Both the position numbers and the translations under genes were made by a program. DNA of 64,000 nucleotides, taken from Cristatella mucedo (taxonomy: Eukaryota; Bryozoa; Phylactolaemata; Cristatellidae). The DNA is taken from assembly GCA_009760855.2 (NCBI GenBank), contig WPIO01000165.1:489501-553500 (forward strand). The letters run 5' to 3'. Under the pieces are notes generated by a model. The model did no database searches, was not told the origin of the DNA, and saw only the letters and a program-made list of their open reading frames with translations. This document shows, piece after piece, positions 1 through 10,767 of this stretch. The number at the start of each line of letters is the position of its first letter. Positions within the stretch are counted from its first letter, which is position 1.

Positions 1-635
1 CATCGACTTTCGGTAGAGAAAATGGCACAGGCTGCTGATCGCTTGGCGGCAGTCCTTTCGGATTCTTGAGAACGAAGCAGAGGGTGTCTCCCTGCTAAGA
101 GTCTTTGACATCGGCGTCGAAATGTTAACTTTATCTTACTAATATTACTGGTGGTTATGGTAATTGTGGCGTGTAATAGCCACTGCACCGTTCATACGTG
201 AAAATGTTAGGTGTAAGTAACTTGTGTTAGTGATTTCTCCTGCTTATAAGCTTAGCGTGGGTGGATGACGTAAGCTTAGCGTGGGTGGATGGCTGGAGCT
301 GGAGCCCAATCAACAAGAATAACATGGGCCAATCACTGATCGTTCGCACCCGCACCGCAAGTGTGCGCCGTCGTCGGCCGTCAAAGCGGTTGAGGTCGCA
401 GGTGGCTATGCTGAGCAGCTTTGTGCAATCCATTGGGCTGCTCGCCAAGTCCAATGAACGAGGGAGAGGTGAGGTTTAAAAAATCAAGGCTTTTGTCAAA
501 AGACGACCTCGGCGGACATTAAAGAAGCTGCGCTTCGGGGACAGAAAGTTGTTTGCCAGTGACCTCTCTTGCCGAGCAAAATGGCGATACGCCGCTCCGT
601 TGTCTTCGCTAAGCTACCGATAAGTCATAGTCTTA
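1..635. other. no gene recognised
   Basis: The stretch contains an 18-base near-direct repeat (taagcttagcgtgggtgg at about 247 and 272) and nothing else I can assign. Short ORFs on both strands show no recognisable domain. Confidence 0.5.
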
Positions 636-1335
636 CAATATATTCACCTTGACCTTGTTCGGGGCGAGCACCTCTGGGGGGGGCACCGACTGAACCCTAA
701 CCACTTCCCGTCAAACGCACTACGGTTTCGCACATCCTCGCACATTCGTGCGCGCTAAGCCGTGCATTGGCCCTGCGAATCCTTTCGCTTCTGCAATTGG
801 CTGTGACGCAAGTGCGAACAAGGATGTGACTTGTATGCACGAACGCGCTCATGCAATACATGTGCGTGAATGCATTGCTGCATACGTAAGCATGCGCACA
901 TTTCTGCCAATAAATTCTACGGAGCTTTAAGGATAGCCAGGTGTGACGCTTGTTGACTTTTCTATAGCGCTGCCGAAGCCTTACCAGCTTCCTCCGGTGT
1001 GCGTGCGATTTCGAATGGCTTTCATTTCAAGCAGCAAAGATAAAGAAGCATCCACTGAGTCGCAAGGGCAGTAAAAGAAATAAGTTGCGCATCGGAGCAG
1101 CGCAGGAAGTGCCGCGGTGGAAGCAGCGCCGGAGTCGTCGGAGCCAAGCAGACGCCGACATCGTCGTTCGCGGATTGCAGAAGCGAAAGGATTCGCAGGG
1201 CCAATGCATGTCTTAGCGCGCACGAATGTGCACGCTCGCGCACGAAACCGTCGTGCGTTTGACGGTAAGTGGTTAAGGTTCAGTCGGTGCCTCCCAGAGG
1301 TGCTCGCCCCGAGCAAGGTCAAGGTGAATATATTG
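636..1335. repeat. inverted repeat, arms about 162 bp, spacer about 376 bp
   Basis: Positions 636-797 reappear in reverse complement at 1174-1335 with only scattered mismatches. The outer ends read caatatattcacc on the left and ggtgaatatattg on the right; the inner ends read gcttctgcaat and attgcagaagc. The right arm carries a SINE-like head (gtggttaagg near 1270) and runs on into SINE-like tail sequence to about 1400. This could be a foldback or MITE-like element, or an inverted duplication of a region holding a SINE. I see no clear target-site duplication. Confidence 0.8.
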
Positions 1336-1400
1336 GAATGACTACGTCTTGAACTCGAGCCCCGTGGCGTATGTAAAGTGCCTGAATAGAGATTAAATTT
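1269..1400 (+). repeat. SINE family A copy, divergent
   Basis: An A-box-like gtggttaagg, a B-box-like cttgaactcgagcc, and the family tail (aaagtgcctgaatagagatt) occur in the usual order. The first half overlaps the right arm of the inverted repeat. The GCGC hairpin tail is missing at the 3' end. Confidence 0.55.
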
Positions 1401-3488
1401 TATCTTAAATATATGTATATAATTATTATAGTTTTACATTAGTCAATTTTAGGAATCCAAAGAGCTTCCGTCGTTCAGTTGACCATCCTTAAACCACACA
1501 ACGAGCCCACTTTTGTGCTTTACTCATGCCGACGGTTGAGGTTCAGACGTTCTTCGTAGCGTGGCGTTATCAACATTAGCGCTTCAGTGTGCGATGTGGC
1601 CGGGACCGACGCATTCGTCAGTTGAAAAAGAGGTGAGCGTCTGCGGCTATTATTGCCGCTCGCTGTTGCTATCGGCAATGCTCCGAGCTTTTCAACTCGA
1701 CCTCGGCGCAAGTCTGGGCACTGACGCTGGCTGCTCGTGGAGAGGCGGCGGTTGCAGCGGCGGCGACTTGTATTAGCGCGCCACCGATATGATGCCATCA
1801 ATTGTGGACCATTTTGTGGGCGCCGCTGCGCACGCGTCGCTTATCTCCTGTCGGAGGTAAGCCTTAATCAGTCGCGATTTAATGCCGTCTACGATCGTTA
1901 TTGCTCGCGCAGAGGAGTGGCTTCACACCTTTCGCGCGCGCGTTCGCAGGACCCTTTGTCTGGTCTGGCGTTGGTGCTAAGTGCACCGTCTATCGCCCGC
2001 GGCGCGCGTTCTGTTGCTCCTGACGCCCACGAAGCGTTGACCGAAACCAGCGGCTTCCGCGCGTCGTCGAGCGTGTGGCCACGAAATGTCGCCGTAGCTA
2101 AATGCGCCGAACGACGCCGCGAAACGAATCGTGTCTTATGGAGCAGCGAGTGTCCCCTTTGACCCCAGCCTCTCGCTTTATTTTGCGACTCGGACGGACT
2201 GACCGGATTGACGCCTCTTCCTCCTCCCACCTCCTCTCCGCCTTAATTAATCAATTAATGCAGGTGGGTGGGTGGGTGTATCTTGGCACCTAGTCAGCAG
2301 CGAACGGGAGTCCGAGCGACCGCCGCTATTGCTGCTGCCTCGTTCGCCGCTGGAGCCGGCCGCCGCTTCAGGCCGAGCGGTGCCTGTACAGCGGAGGCCG
2401 GCCGGCGGGCCGCGAGCGGAGGCGGTTCCCCGCACGCTCACAGTCCGCCCTCGTGGACAGAGCGCCGGGCCGCCGCCGCGGCTCGACTGTCGCCAGCGGT
2501 AACACAATGCTTGACGGGCGGACGCGAGAGGCCAGCACTTGCGCCGAGTCCGAGGTGGTGGCGCGATGCATCCGCTACATTGCTAGCTAGCACTGCCCGT
2601 CTGCTGGCTGTCGCTTGCAGGCTGCCTTCAACTGGCGAAGGCCGCCGGAAGCATGCTGCCGGAAGCCTGCCGATCCCGTCGCCAATCGCCTGAGGGCCTG
2701 CTGCGGCAGCGGAAGCACAGGCGCCCAGTCGGCCGGCCAGCCCCCGGGACGACCACCGAACGCCAGCGACGGGGGGGGGGGGGGAGGGAGGGGGCTGCAC
2801 GTCGACCGCATCGTTGTCGATCGACTGCACAATGGTTACAGGCCGATTTTCAGTCGTCGTGCGCTGCTGCGTCGTCTGCTGCCCAGCAGGGCAACTCTGC
2901 TGCCCAGCAGGGTAGCTCGCCGCGCTAAGTGTCGCTGTCGTCGCCATCACGCTGCGCCGTTTCTCTGAGCATGCCGTCGCCGTGGCACTGTCGCATGTGT
3001 GCGCCGCTCGTCGTCCTCGTCACTGCTTTCTGCCACATGTCTCTGCGCCAGAAAGCAACCACTGCCGCATGCCTCTGCACCAACTGGTAGTGGTTGCTGC
3101 GCTAGGGAATCACCCTCTTCGAATCAACGTTTCTCAGCTGTTCTAACGCTATCGTCTTACGCTGCTGCATGGTCAGTGCCTCGTTATGTGAATGGCCGGA
3201 GGCTGGCCCAGTCGCAGTTTAGACGGTCGCACCGCCGTCTCTGTTCGGTTTACCGTCTGCACCTGTAACCGAAGCGTGCATCTGCGAAAACGTATCCTCG
3301 TTAATGCGTCAGTGCCGAACCTTGCTAGAGTAATCTTCATGAGATTGTTAGCAGTAAAATCACATTCCTTAGCCAACGTGTGCCACCTTGTTCGAGGTGT
3401 CAGCACCTTGCTCTTTTGTCCGAGCAATCGCCATCTTCAGCTCATTCACATGCCAGTAGCTATGGGCAACATCCTTTCATTATATATA
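1401..3488. other. GC-rich, CpG-rich stretch without a convincing gene
   Basis: About 1.7-3.3 kb is markedly GC- and CpG-rich with long overlapping open frames on both strands. None shows a known domain; translations are arginine/alanine-rich, as expected from composition alone. It could hold a promoter or 5' exon of a gene outside the window, but no coding call is justified. Confidence 0.4.
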
Positions 3489-3620
3489 ATTCATTTGTAT
3501 AGCGCCCTAGGAGAACTTAATATCTCTATCCAGGCACTTCACATGTGCCACGGGGCTCGAGCCCACGACCTCGACCAGACCTTGGTCGGGCGAGCACCTT
3601 AACTACCGTGCCAAACCAGC
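3489..3620 (-). repeat. SINE family A copy
   Basis: On the minus strand this reads a tRNA-like head (ctggtttggc, A-box gttaaggtgctcgcc, B-box tgggctcgagcccc) followed by the tail gcgcc...gggcgctatacaaat. It is complete apart from small changes. A conserved GCGC-stemmed tail is shared with LINE family B, which suggests that LINE mobilised it. Confidence 0.8.
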
Positions 3621-3944
3621 TCATTCAAACGTTTCGCTGACGAGTACTTGGCGACTCACACGTAGTTACATACAAAGTTACATGCATATACAGTTTGCCA
3701 TCCTCGTCAGAAGCTTACCTCTTCTGTTGACCCCGTGGGACTCACTCCATGCTGGAAGGTTCCCTTGACGAGGGATGGGGAGGACTGGGAAAGGGGAGGT
3801 TACTTCAAGTGCTGGAAGCTTCCAGCGATGTGCGATGTTAATGTCTTTGCTTGGCAGGCCTCTGGACGGCTGCAAGACGGAATCCGTTGACAAATGGTAA
3901 ATACAAGTCATCTCTGTAGCACCCAAGCCCAGAGCGAGTATGAG
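3621..3944. other. no gene recognised
   Basis: Contains two related segments (tggaaggttcccttgacgag near 3750 and tggaagcttccagcgatg near 3810) but no ORF or repeat that I can classify. Confidence 0.4.
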
Positions 3945-4265
3945 GCGACCCTCGAGTAAGCTAGGCTGTGGAATTCGCCTCCACAATTCTTGGGCATTGA
4001 CAACCACTCTCCTGTTACCGACTTGGCTCATCTTTTTCAGCGGTTTTGAGCTGCTACTTCCATGCTACTCACTACCTCAACTGCTCTCCTGACTCTGCTA
4101 TGCTTCCCACTTTATCTTTGCTGCGTGAGACGAAGTCTTTTGGCTACGGAATGCGTACCGAAAGCAGCTTAGGCTGTGAGTTCGCTATACAAAAGCCTCC
4201 TGCCTAACACCCACATATAGTCTTTGTGGCTTTCTGGAGTTAACAGACGAAGAGACATGTTACAC
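3945..4265 (+). mobile_element. LINE family A, 3' fragment
   Basis: Matches the 3' end of the family A copies elsewhere in the window: the end of the reverse-transcriptase ORF (serine/leucine-rich, ending near an arginine-leucine-glycine-cysteine-glutamate motif) plus the 3' UTR through the terminal gagttaacagacg block. The 5' part is missing. Confidence 0.75.
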
Positions 4266-4417
4266 TTGCAGATCCCCCTACTGTGGATCTGCACGATCAG
4301 TGCTCAAGCTCACGATATGCATCCAGCTTCGGCGGTGGTTGAATCTGCTGACCTTTGAATGTGTCAGTTGTCTTGAGCTGCTGTGCCTGGTCCCCGTGTT
4401 ACTGATGTCATCTTGTG

Positions 4418-4476
4418 CGTATGCGATGCTTGTATGCCGTTGCTGTTGCAACAGCAACGGCATGCATCGCATATGC
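4418..4476. repeat. near-perfect palindrome, 59 bp
   Basis: The sequence folds around a central ttgcaa: gtatgcgatgc...atgccgttgctg on the left pairs with cagcaacggcatgcatcgcatatgc on the right. Only a few bases are unpaired. No gene adjoins it. Confidence 0.75.
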
Positions 4477-4930
4477 ACGTCTTGCTTTCGTCTGTGGCGA
4501 AATAATAAAGATTTCAGAGGATTTGTGCACTGCAGTGTGTTTATTCGCACAAGTTCGGCAGCACACGAAACGTTGAACTCTCTACTAATGAATCAATTGC
4601 TCGAACAGTTGAGATAGCTAGCGAGGCTAGCGATTGAGCTGAGACTCGAGGGCTGCATCGATCCCAGTGAAGAGCACTGGCTCTCTCAGACATAACCCAG
4701 CAGGCAGCTTGGCACCCGACGGTGACCCGGTGGCTTCACCTTTACCTCTCAAGACAGGAAAAGGTTATGGTTTACATCAAAGGTCGGCAATTTTTTCGGA
4801 CTACAAGGCCATTTCAGGAGGTCACGCTAGGCCAGAAGAAGCCACTCCGCCCGGCTGGGAGTGGGTGTAGTGTAGCCAAGAGGTCCGAAAACTTTTTGGA
4901 CTAAATCCTAGCTGATTAAACAGCCTCTCT
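4477..4930. other. no gene recognised
   Basis: Short open frames only. Two copies of a related phrase (aaggtcggcaattttttcggactacaaggc and ggtccgaaaactttttggacta) suggest old repeat debris. Confidence 0.35.
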
Positions 4931-5074
4931 TTGTATAAAAACAGAAGAGCCTTTCCAGCTATCACCACCGCTTGCAGTGGCGATAAAGGATCGCCCCCTG
5001 CAGGAATTGAACCCACGACCTCGGACCGAGGTCGTGAAAGCAACCGCCTTACCTAGTGTGCCATCACGGCTCAC
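4931..5074 (-). repeat. SINE family B copy (tRNA-derived)
   Basis: On the minus strand it begins with a tRNA-like block (gagccgtgatggc, taggtaaggcggttgc, a perfect cgacctcgg/ccgaggtcg stem and the B-box gtgggttcaattcc), then a second block with gcgatcctttatcgcc and ctcttctgt. The same arrangement occurs at about 30.13, 41.42 and 55.74 kb, with weaker copies at 40.17, 50.62 and 58.47 kb. It is a pol III-type SINE unrelated in its 3' half to family A. Confidence 0.75.
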
Positions 5075-5342
5075 AGACTATTAAGTCATTTCAGGAGTTC
5101 GAGTAGGTACACTCACTAGACTAGAAGGAACAATGTGGCCAAAGAAAGTTTTTTTTGTTTAAAAGTATAGTTTGCTCAATAAGAAACATGATAGTGCGTT
5201 CTTAAAGAGGGCAACAATATCACATTCTAACGATGAGTTCGGCAGCAGAATGCCATTAAAGGTGATTATCAGTGAGCTAAGAGCGAAGCTTGTTTTTACA
5301 AAACTTCGTCTTGGAGAACAGCTGCTCGCAGAAATAACTGCT

Positions 5343-5480
5343 GCCAAACAGGTCCAGCGGTTAAGGTACTCGCCCCGGTCAAGGTCTGGTGGAGGTCGTG
5401 GGCTTGAGCCCCGAGGCATTTGTGAAGCGCCTGAATTGAGGTTGAGTTCTCTTGGGGCGCTATATAAATTAATTTTATTA
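5343..5480 (+). repeat. SINE family A copy
   Basis: Has the head (agcggttaaggtactcgcc), the B-box region (gtgggcttgagcccc) and the full tail (gaagcgcctgaattgaggtt then ggggcgctatataaatt). It is one of the better preserved copies. Confidence 0.8.
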
Positions 5481-6446
5481 TATATAACATTGCGATCACA
5501 CCCTTGGCACGGGCCAACAGCATTGGAAACTGAGCCTGTGGCAGCTGACGGCAGAAGTAAATGAGAGCAGTGCAAGAAGTAAACTTGGACAAGAGAACGC
5601 CCGAAACCTGAAGCTCGACCAACTCCAATTGCACATCAGAGGGGTCGTTGTCATAGGGAAAGTCAAAAGGAAGGCTGTCGATTTTGCACTCCTGCGAATG
5701 AGAGCGCCCATCAGTGAAGGGAGAAGAGAGTTCATTCCGCAGGTTTGACAGCGCGCTGACGCATTCTTCGGCATCAACTAGAGTTGCGTAACACTGGGCG
5801 AGTTTCTCGGTAAATGGATGTAGTCGCCCCTACGCAGCTGCTTCTACCATAGAACTAGCTTTGTTTCAAATGCCCGTACGCGGACTTCCATGTTCATGAT
5901 GAGCACGTCACGTCCTTGCAGCTTTCGTAATGTGCAGCAAATGTACTCATAAATAACGATTATTGTTTGCAAGCACAGTACAAAAGAGCGTATAGACGAC
6001 TAACACGTACGACCAGAGGCGTTCCGAGGGAATTGTGCGCCTGGGGACGAACTGCCCGAGCGAAGTTTACTGACCTGGCCTTTTTTTTCAGGCGCACCGG
6101 TCGTCTTTAGTTAGGCAAGGATCTCGAAGACGACGGTACTGTTAAGTAAAGTGCTTACTGCAGCGGTTCCGGCCGTAGTCGCTCTCAATCCTGGAGGCTC
6201 GCTCGAGGTGGTCGTGGAGGGAACCGCCGGGCCCTTAAAACGAATTTAGTGAGATTACGTCGATCAGATCCGATAGTCGATCCAATATCCGATGTCGCCT
6301 TTGTTCATCATGCTTTGGTCTATGGAGAGGACGTCTCGTTGGATACCCGATGGTAAAATAAAACCGGTGAAGTACTTTCCGGTTCGCGTGGTCTTCTGCA
6401 TCGAGAAAGCTGCATCGAGAAATCGTCGAATCCCCTGCGGGTAGAT
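5481..6446. other. no gene recognised
   Basis: Mixed composition with no ORF of recognisable content and no repeat family that I can name. Confidence 0.4.
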
Positions 6447-6735
6447 TAATAATAATAATAATACATAAGTAGGATAGTAATAATAAATTTGGTATATCGC
6501 CCTCAGAGAACTCAAATCTCCTTCTAGGCACTTTACATTTGCTGCAAAGGAAGCACGATCGAATGGCGAGCGGTAGCATGCTCAATAGCAACTAGTGTAA
6601 CGTGATTATCGCATAAAGGACGAATCACGCGGACCCACTAAATGCTGTAATAAATAGAAGCGTTTTTAGCTTCTTTTTAAATGTGGTCAAGTCAGATTCT
6701 GGGTTTTCGCAGCCTAGGCCAGTTTTTAGCGAGAT
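6447..6735 (-). mobile_element. LINE family B, 3' UTR fragment
   Basis: In minus orientation it ends in the family B hairpin tail and ATT repeats (here read as aataataataat at the left edge). Upstream is the characteristic 3' UTR with gcaaatgtaaagtgcc, then the end of the RT-coding part. It is truncated at its 5' end. Confidence 0.75.
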
Positions 6736-7348
6736 GACGCTGGTGTGCCCTCGCGACTCAAGCCGTGACGTCACATCCTGCCTCAAGAGGAGGCAGGCTG
6801 GCGTATGACTAGGTGCTTAAAATGATGTCAGTCAAGAATGATCGACCAATAAAGAGAAAAAAGCAAGCATTAATAAGTCCAGTCGAATAATGTTTGACAG
6901 TTGACGAGGTCTACAATATTTACGAGCGGGGCACGGGACAATGCGGAGCAATTGCCGGGGCGGGATGAAAGGAGGCCTGAATGGAGGCCTGAAAGGAGGC
7001 CGCACCCGCCGGGCCCGAGCGGAATGCTGCCGGCGGCGATCGATTGTTTGGCACAATAGCACGTAGGCGGGCGGGCGGTCGTGCTCTGCCGCCCGACGCG
7101 TTCGGCAGTCGATCAACTTCCGGCTAATCTTGGAATGTCAAGGGCGGCCGTGGCCCAGTCCGATTCGCACCGAGCGAGCGGCTGCCCGGCGCTTCGGCGG
7201 AAGCTGAGCGTGTCGCCTTGAGCTTCGCCTCTCGCTCGCGCTGCGGAGCTCTCGAGTTCCCACCGCCCCCCACGCGGACCCATCCGCGCCAGTCACCGAC
7301 ATCCGTACGACGCCTGGACTCGTCCTGCTTCCGGTGAGGAGTTCGCCG
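6736..7348. promoter_or_regulatory. upstream region of the 7.3-kb sulfotransferase gene
   Basis: The base composition rises sharply in GC towards the gene. A short tandem repeat (aaggaggcctgaa-type, three units) lies at 6966-7001. I see no TATA box in the last 300 bases, so a GC-rich TATA-less promoter is plausible. This is inference from position and composition only. Confidence 0.3.
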
Positions 7349-9331
7349 ATGACGGCTGCCTGCCGCTGCCTCCTCGGCGGCCTGTCGCCGGCCATGCTGA
7401 GGCGTCTGCTCGTCGGTCTCATATCGCTTTCGGCTTGCGGCCTGCTCTTCTCTGCCTCCTCCTCATCGTCGTCGTACGCCAACGGCGAGTCTAGCCGAGA
7501 CGATAGGGCGGCTACCACAGCTCGTCGGCAGCTGGCGCTGGCTGACAAGTTTCGGCCGGGGCTCTCGGGGACGGCCCACGCCGTCGTCGGAGTCCCCGGT
7601 CTGGTGATAGGTCCGCTTGCTGCCGCCGTCGCCAGCCGCGAGTCCGCCAACGTCACTGTGGAGGACGTAGAGCGAGCCTACATCGGCTGCATGCAGTACC
7701 GATGGCAGCAGCTGTCGCGCCATCGTGAGAACAGCGCCGACATGCAGCCGGCGAAGTGCGTCCGGCTGTGCCGCTCTCGCGGCCACGCCTACGCTGCACT
7801 CGTCGGCCGAGCGGCGTGTCACTGCAGCGCCTGGACGGGCGACGGGGCGCTTCGTGCCGACGGCCGCTGCAGCGGCGTCGGCGACCACGCAGACGTATAC
7901 AGCACGAAGCTCGGCAGTGGCGACGGCGACGACTCGTCGTGGTCGACGTGGATGACGGTGGCGCGGACGACTCGCTCGAGGACGGCCGAGTACGCGAGCA
8001 GGTTTCGACAGTGCCGTCCCGTCGCACCCGGCAGCGGCGGCTCGGCGGCGGCGGCTGCGACCACTAGCACTTGCCTCGCGCCGGTGATGCGACGCCGCGG
8101 CGGCGGCCTGGTGCCGGAGATCGAGTTCGCCAGCTACGTTGGCTGCTTCGTGTTCGGCCGCGAGCCGGCGGCCACGGCCGTTCGGTCGGATGGCACGGCT
8201 CGAGGCTGCGCCTCGCGCTGCGCCGCTCTGGCGACCAAGTACGCCCTGATGACGTCGACGACCTCGAGCGGCTTCGATCGGAACTGCCGCTGCGCCGACA
8301 GCTTGGGCATAGCAAGACCATTCTATCGCTGCGGCGTCTCGCCGCCCGGCGTGGCGGTTTACCTGACGGCTTCGCCGTCGCCGGCCGCGGGCGGTGGTGC
8401 TGTGCTGCTCGTGTTCGACGCACCGCCGGAGAGCCGCCGAAAGGCACTGCTCTTGACGCACCACGCAGGCGGCGCTCGCGCGACCCTGCCTGGCCGCCTG
8501 CTGGCGGTGGACGAGCGGGCCACGCACGTCGTCGAGCCCGAGCGCGTGTTCGAGGCCGACGATCTGGCCAGCGACGGCGCGCGGCGGCTCTCGCGCCGCA
8601 CGCTCGCGCGCCTGCTGCGGCGGTACCTCGCGTGCGACGCCCAGCGTCTGCCGGCCGCCTGGCTGGCCTTGTACGCGCAGGCCTCCGGCGGCGGTCCCGG
8701 CTCGCCGCCGCCGGCGGCAGCGGCGAACCCGTACCAGCGCTGCCGGCTCGCGCACGGCGTCGAGGCGTGCGTGCCCGCGTTTCGCGCCGTCTGCGAGGCG
8801 TCGTCGACTGTTTCAGCCGCCACCGTCCTGCTGACGGACGCGACGGCACTGCGGCAGTTCGTCGCCGACAACAACGACACGGTCGTCTTCCACGTGATGC
8901 GCGATCCGCTGGCCGTGGCCGCGCTGATTAAGAAGTCGTCGCCGTCGCGCGGGCGGCGGCCGCTGAGCGGCGAGCGAGCCGCCGCCCTCTGCTCTGCGCT
9001 CAAGCAGACGCGGGCGGCGGCCGCGGCGCTGGCCGCGAGTGGCCACTCCGTGTACAACGTGCACTTCGAGGAGGTTCCTTCCCGCGACGACGACCCGCTC
9101 GCCTCGGCGCTGCTCTTCTACCAGCGACTGAGTGGCGGCGGCGGCGGCGGCGGCGGCGAGCAGCGTCCGGCGGCGGTGGAGCATGCTGCGCGGGAGCGCG
9201 TGCAGCGGCTCGTGCAGCGCCTCAACGCCACCCTCGCGGCAGCCGACGCCGACGAGAGAACGCCGCCGCTCAGCGTGTCCGAGCAGAGCACCATCGAGCG
9301 GGCGTGCGAGAATTTCGTCTACGGAGAGTGA
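7349..9331 (+). CDS. WSC-domain carbohydrate-sulfotransferase-like protein, probably inactive
   Basis: Intronless, 660 codons from the first ATG (the frame is open a little further upstream only through a GTG). Residues about 15-36 form a hydrophobic type II membrane anchor, so the protein should be Golgi or secretory. Two cysteine-rich WSC domains follow (about 111-185 and 263-340), joined by a linker with a WSTWM motif. From about 360 to the end it resembles the GlcNAc/Gal/GalNAc 6-O-sulfotransferase (CHST) fold. The two cofactor motifs are damaged: the PAPS loop, YHRSGSTY in the paralog at 17.6-20.3 kb, reads THHAGGAR here (about 369-376), and RDPRAVVSSR reads RDPLAVAALI (from R518). The C-terminal helix ends early. 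A glycine run encoded by a GGC repeat sits near residue 597. The frame is intact, so this is more likely a pseudoenzyme than a pseudogene. Confidence 0.82.
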   Translation: MTAACRCLLGGLSPAMLRRLLVGLISLSACGLLFSASSSSSSYANGESSRDDRAATTARRQLALADKFRPGLSGTAHAVVGVPGLVIGPLAAAVASRESANVTVEDVERAYIGCMQYRWQQLSRHRENSADMQPAKCVRLCRSRGHAYAALVGRAACHCSAWTGDGALRADGRCSGVGDHADVYSTKLGSGDGDDSSWSTWMTVARTTRSRTAEYASRFRQCRPVAPGSGGSAAAAATTSTCLAPVMRRRGGGLVPEIEFASYVGCFVFGREPAATAVRSDGTARGCASRCAALATKYALMTSTTSSGFDRNCRCADSLGIARPFYRCGVSPPGVAVYLTASPSPAAGGGAVLLVFDAPPESRRKALLLTHHAGGARATLPGRLLAVDERATHVVEPERVFEADDLASDGARRLSRRTLARLLRRYLACDAQRLPAAWLALYAQASGGGPGSPPPAAAANPYQRCRLAHGVEACVPAFRAVCEASSTVSAATVLLTDATALRQFVADNNDTVVFHVMRDPLAVAALIKKSSPSRGRRPLSGERAAALCSALKQTRAAAAALAASGHSVYNVHFEEVPSRDDDPLASALLFYQRLSGGGGGGGGEQRPAAVEHAARERVQRLVQRLNATLAAADADERTPPLSVSEQSTIERACENFVYGE

Positions 9332-9485
9332 AGCATTCGCGCGCTTGCGGCGCGCAGCCATTCGGCGAAGCCGTCGGACCGCGGTGGCGACGAGGGCGGC
9401 GGCCGGCGCCGCTTCCGCCCGCGGCAGCGCTCTTGGCAGTTTCACCAGACGAAATATGGCGGCGCCGTTTCCGAAAGCGCCTTTG

Positions 9486-10561
9486 GTAATGTAATGTAAT
9501 GTATCTCCGTCAGTAACTCCACAAAGTCATAAAGACCATGTGGGCGTTTCGCAGGAGAGTTTTGTATAGCTCACTCACAGCCTAAGCGGCTTTCGGTACG
9601 CATTCGGTAGCCAACAGACTTCGTCTCACGCAACAAAGAGAAAGTGGGAAGCATAGCAGAGTTAGGAGAGCAGTTGAGGTAGTGAGTAGCATAGAAGTAG
9701 CAGTTCAGGACCGCTGAAAAAGATGTGCCATAGTCGGCAATAAGAGAGTAGTTATCGTTGCGTAAGAATTGCGGAAGCGAGTTCCACAGTCTAGGACCTG
9801 CAGAGCTAAAGCTTCTGTCGCCAACGGTCTTTAAGCGGAGGAATGGGACAGCTAATTTATTGTCCACACAGGACCCGAGGGCGAGAAGAGGCTGAAACTG
9901 ATGCAGCAGTTCAGCTAGGTACGAAGGAGCCAAGCCGTGGCGGGCCTTGTGGGTCAGCGCAAAAACTTTACTCTGTATCCGTTGCTCAACCGGCAGCCAT
10001 CCTAGCTCTGTTAGCAAAGGAGACACGTGGTCAAACCTCTGGGACTTAAAGACTAGCCTTGCAGCCATATTCATAGTCCGCTGTAGTGGCATAATAGCTT
10101 TCTTTAATAGCCCAGCCAAAAGGGAATTACAATAATTAAGCCGAGACAGAACTAAAGAGCTAGTTAAATTTTTTACAAGCCACTGTGGGAGACAGGTTCT
10201 AATCTTGGATAGGGATCGGATGTGATGGCTAGCTGTAGAGGCAGTCTTCTGAGTGAAGCTTTTGAAATTGAGGCAGCTGTCGAACACGACACCTAGATTA
10301 CGAGCACGTGGCGAAGGTCTCACAATAGCATCGCCTATTAGAACAGCAAAGCCTTTTAATCCAGCCACACGCTTAGGGTGTCCTATGAGCAGCAGTTCGG
10401 TTTTATCGTCATTTAATTTCAGGAAGTTTTTCGACATCCAGGATCGAATATCGGCAAGGCAAGCATTCAGTTTCTCAGTTGCTGCAGCAGATTCCGACGG
10501 TTTAAATGACAAATACAACTGAGTATCGTCAGCATAGAAGTGATATCCTATTCCATGGGCC
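9486..10561 (-). mobile_element. LINE family A copy, 5'-truncated
   Basis: Minus-strand 3' half of a CR1/L2-type retrotransposon. The catalytic YADD of the reverse transcriptase lies at 10525-10536 and the ORF runs to the stop at 9571, followed by a short 3' UTR and repeated ATTAC-type tail units at 9486-9500. The element starts only about 10 codons before YADD. An accidental open frame continues beyond the 5' junction into flanking DNA to 10986. It lies about 150 bases after the stop of the upstream sulfotransferase gene, so it may supply or disturb that gene's 3' end. Confidence 0.88.
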
Positions 10562-10732
10562 TTAAGAGGCGCGAGACGGCCGGGGTCGTGTATGCGTACG
10601 TACGTATACAGTCTACGAGCTGTATCATTGCGCATTTCGACAGTTTCGCTTATCCGTCGATGGCAAGACGAACGATAAGAGCGAAGCGTCGGCTGCACCG
10701 TCAGAGCGTCGCCATGCGCATGCGCAAAGGCG

Positions 10733-10767
<35 letters not shown>

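Noticed and set aside
2268-2950. Overlapping ORFs of 90-170 codons on both strands
   Set aside because: GC-rich sequence with few stops; no domain, no agreement with splice sites.
7463-9445. Long minus-strand and frame-shifted ORFs over the sulfotransferase gene
   Set aside because: Arg/Ala-rich shadows expected in very GC-rich coding DNA; the plus-strand frame has the domains.
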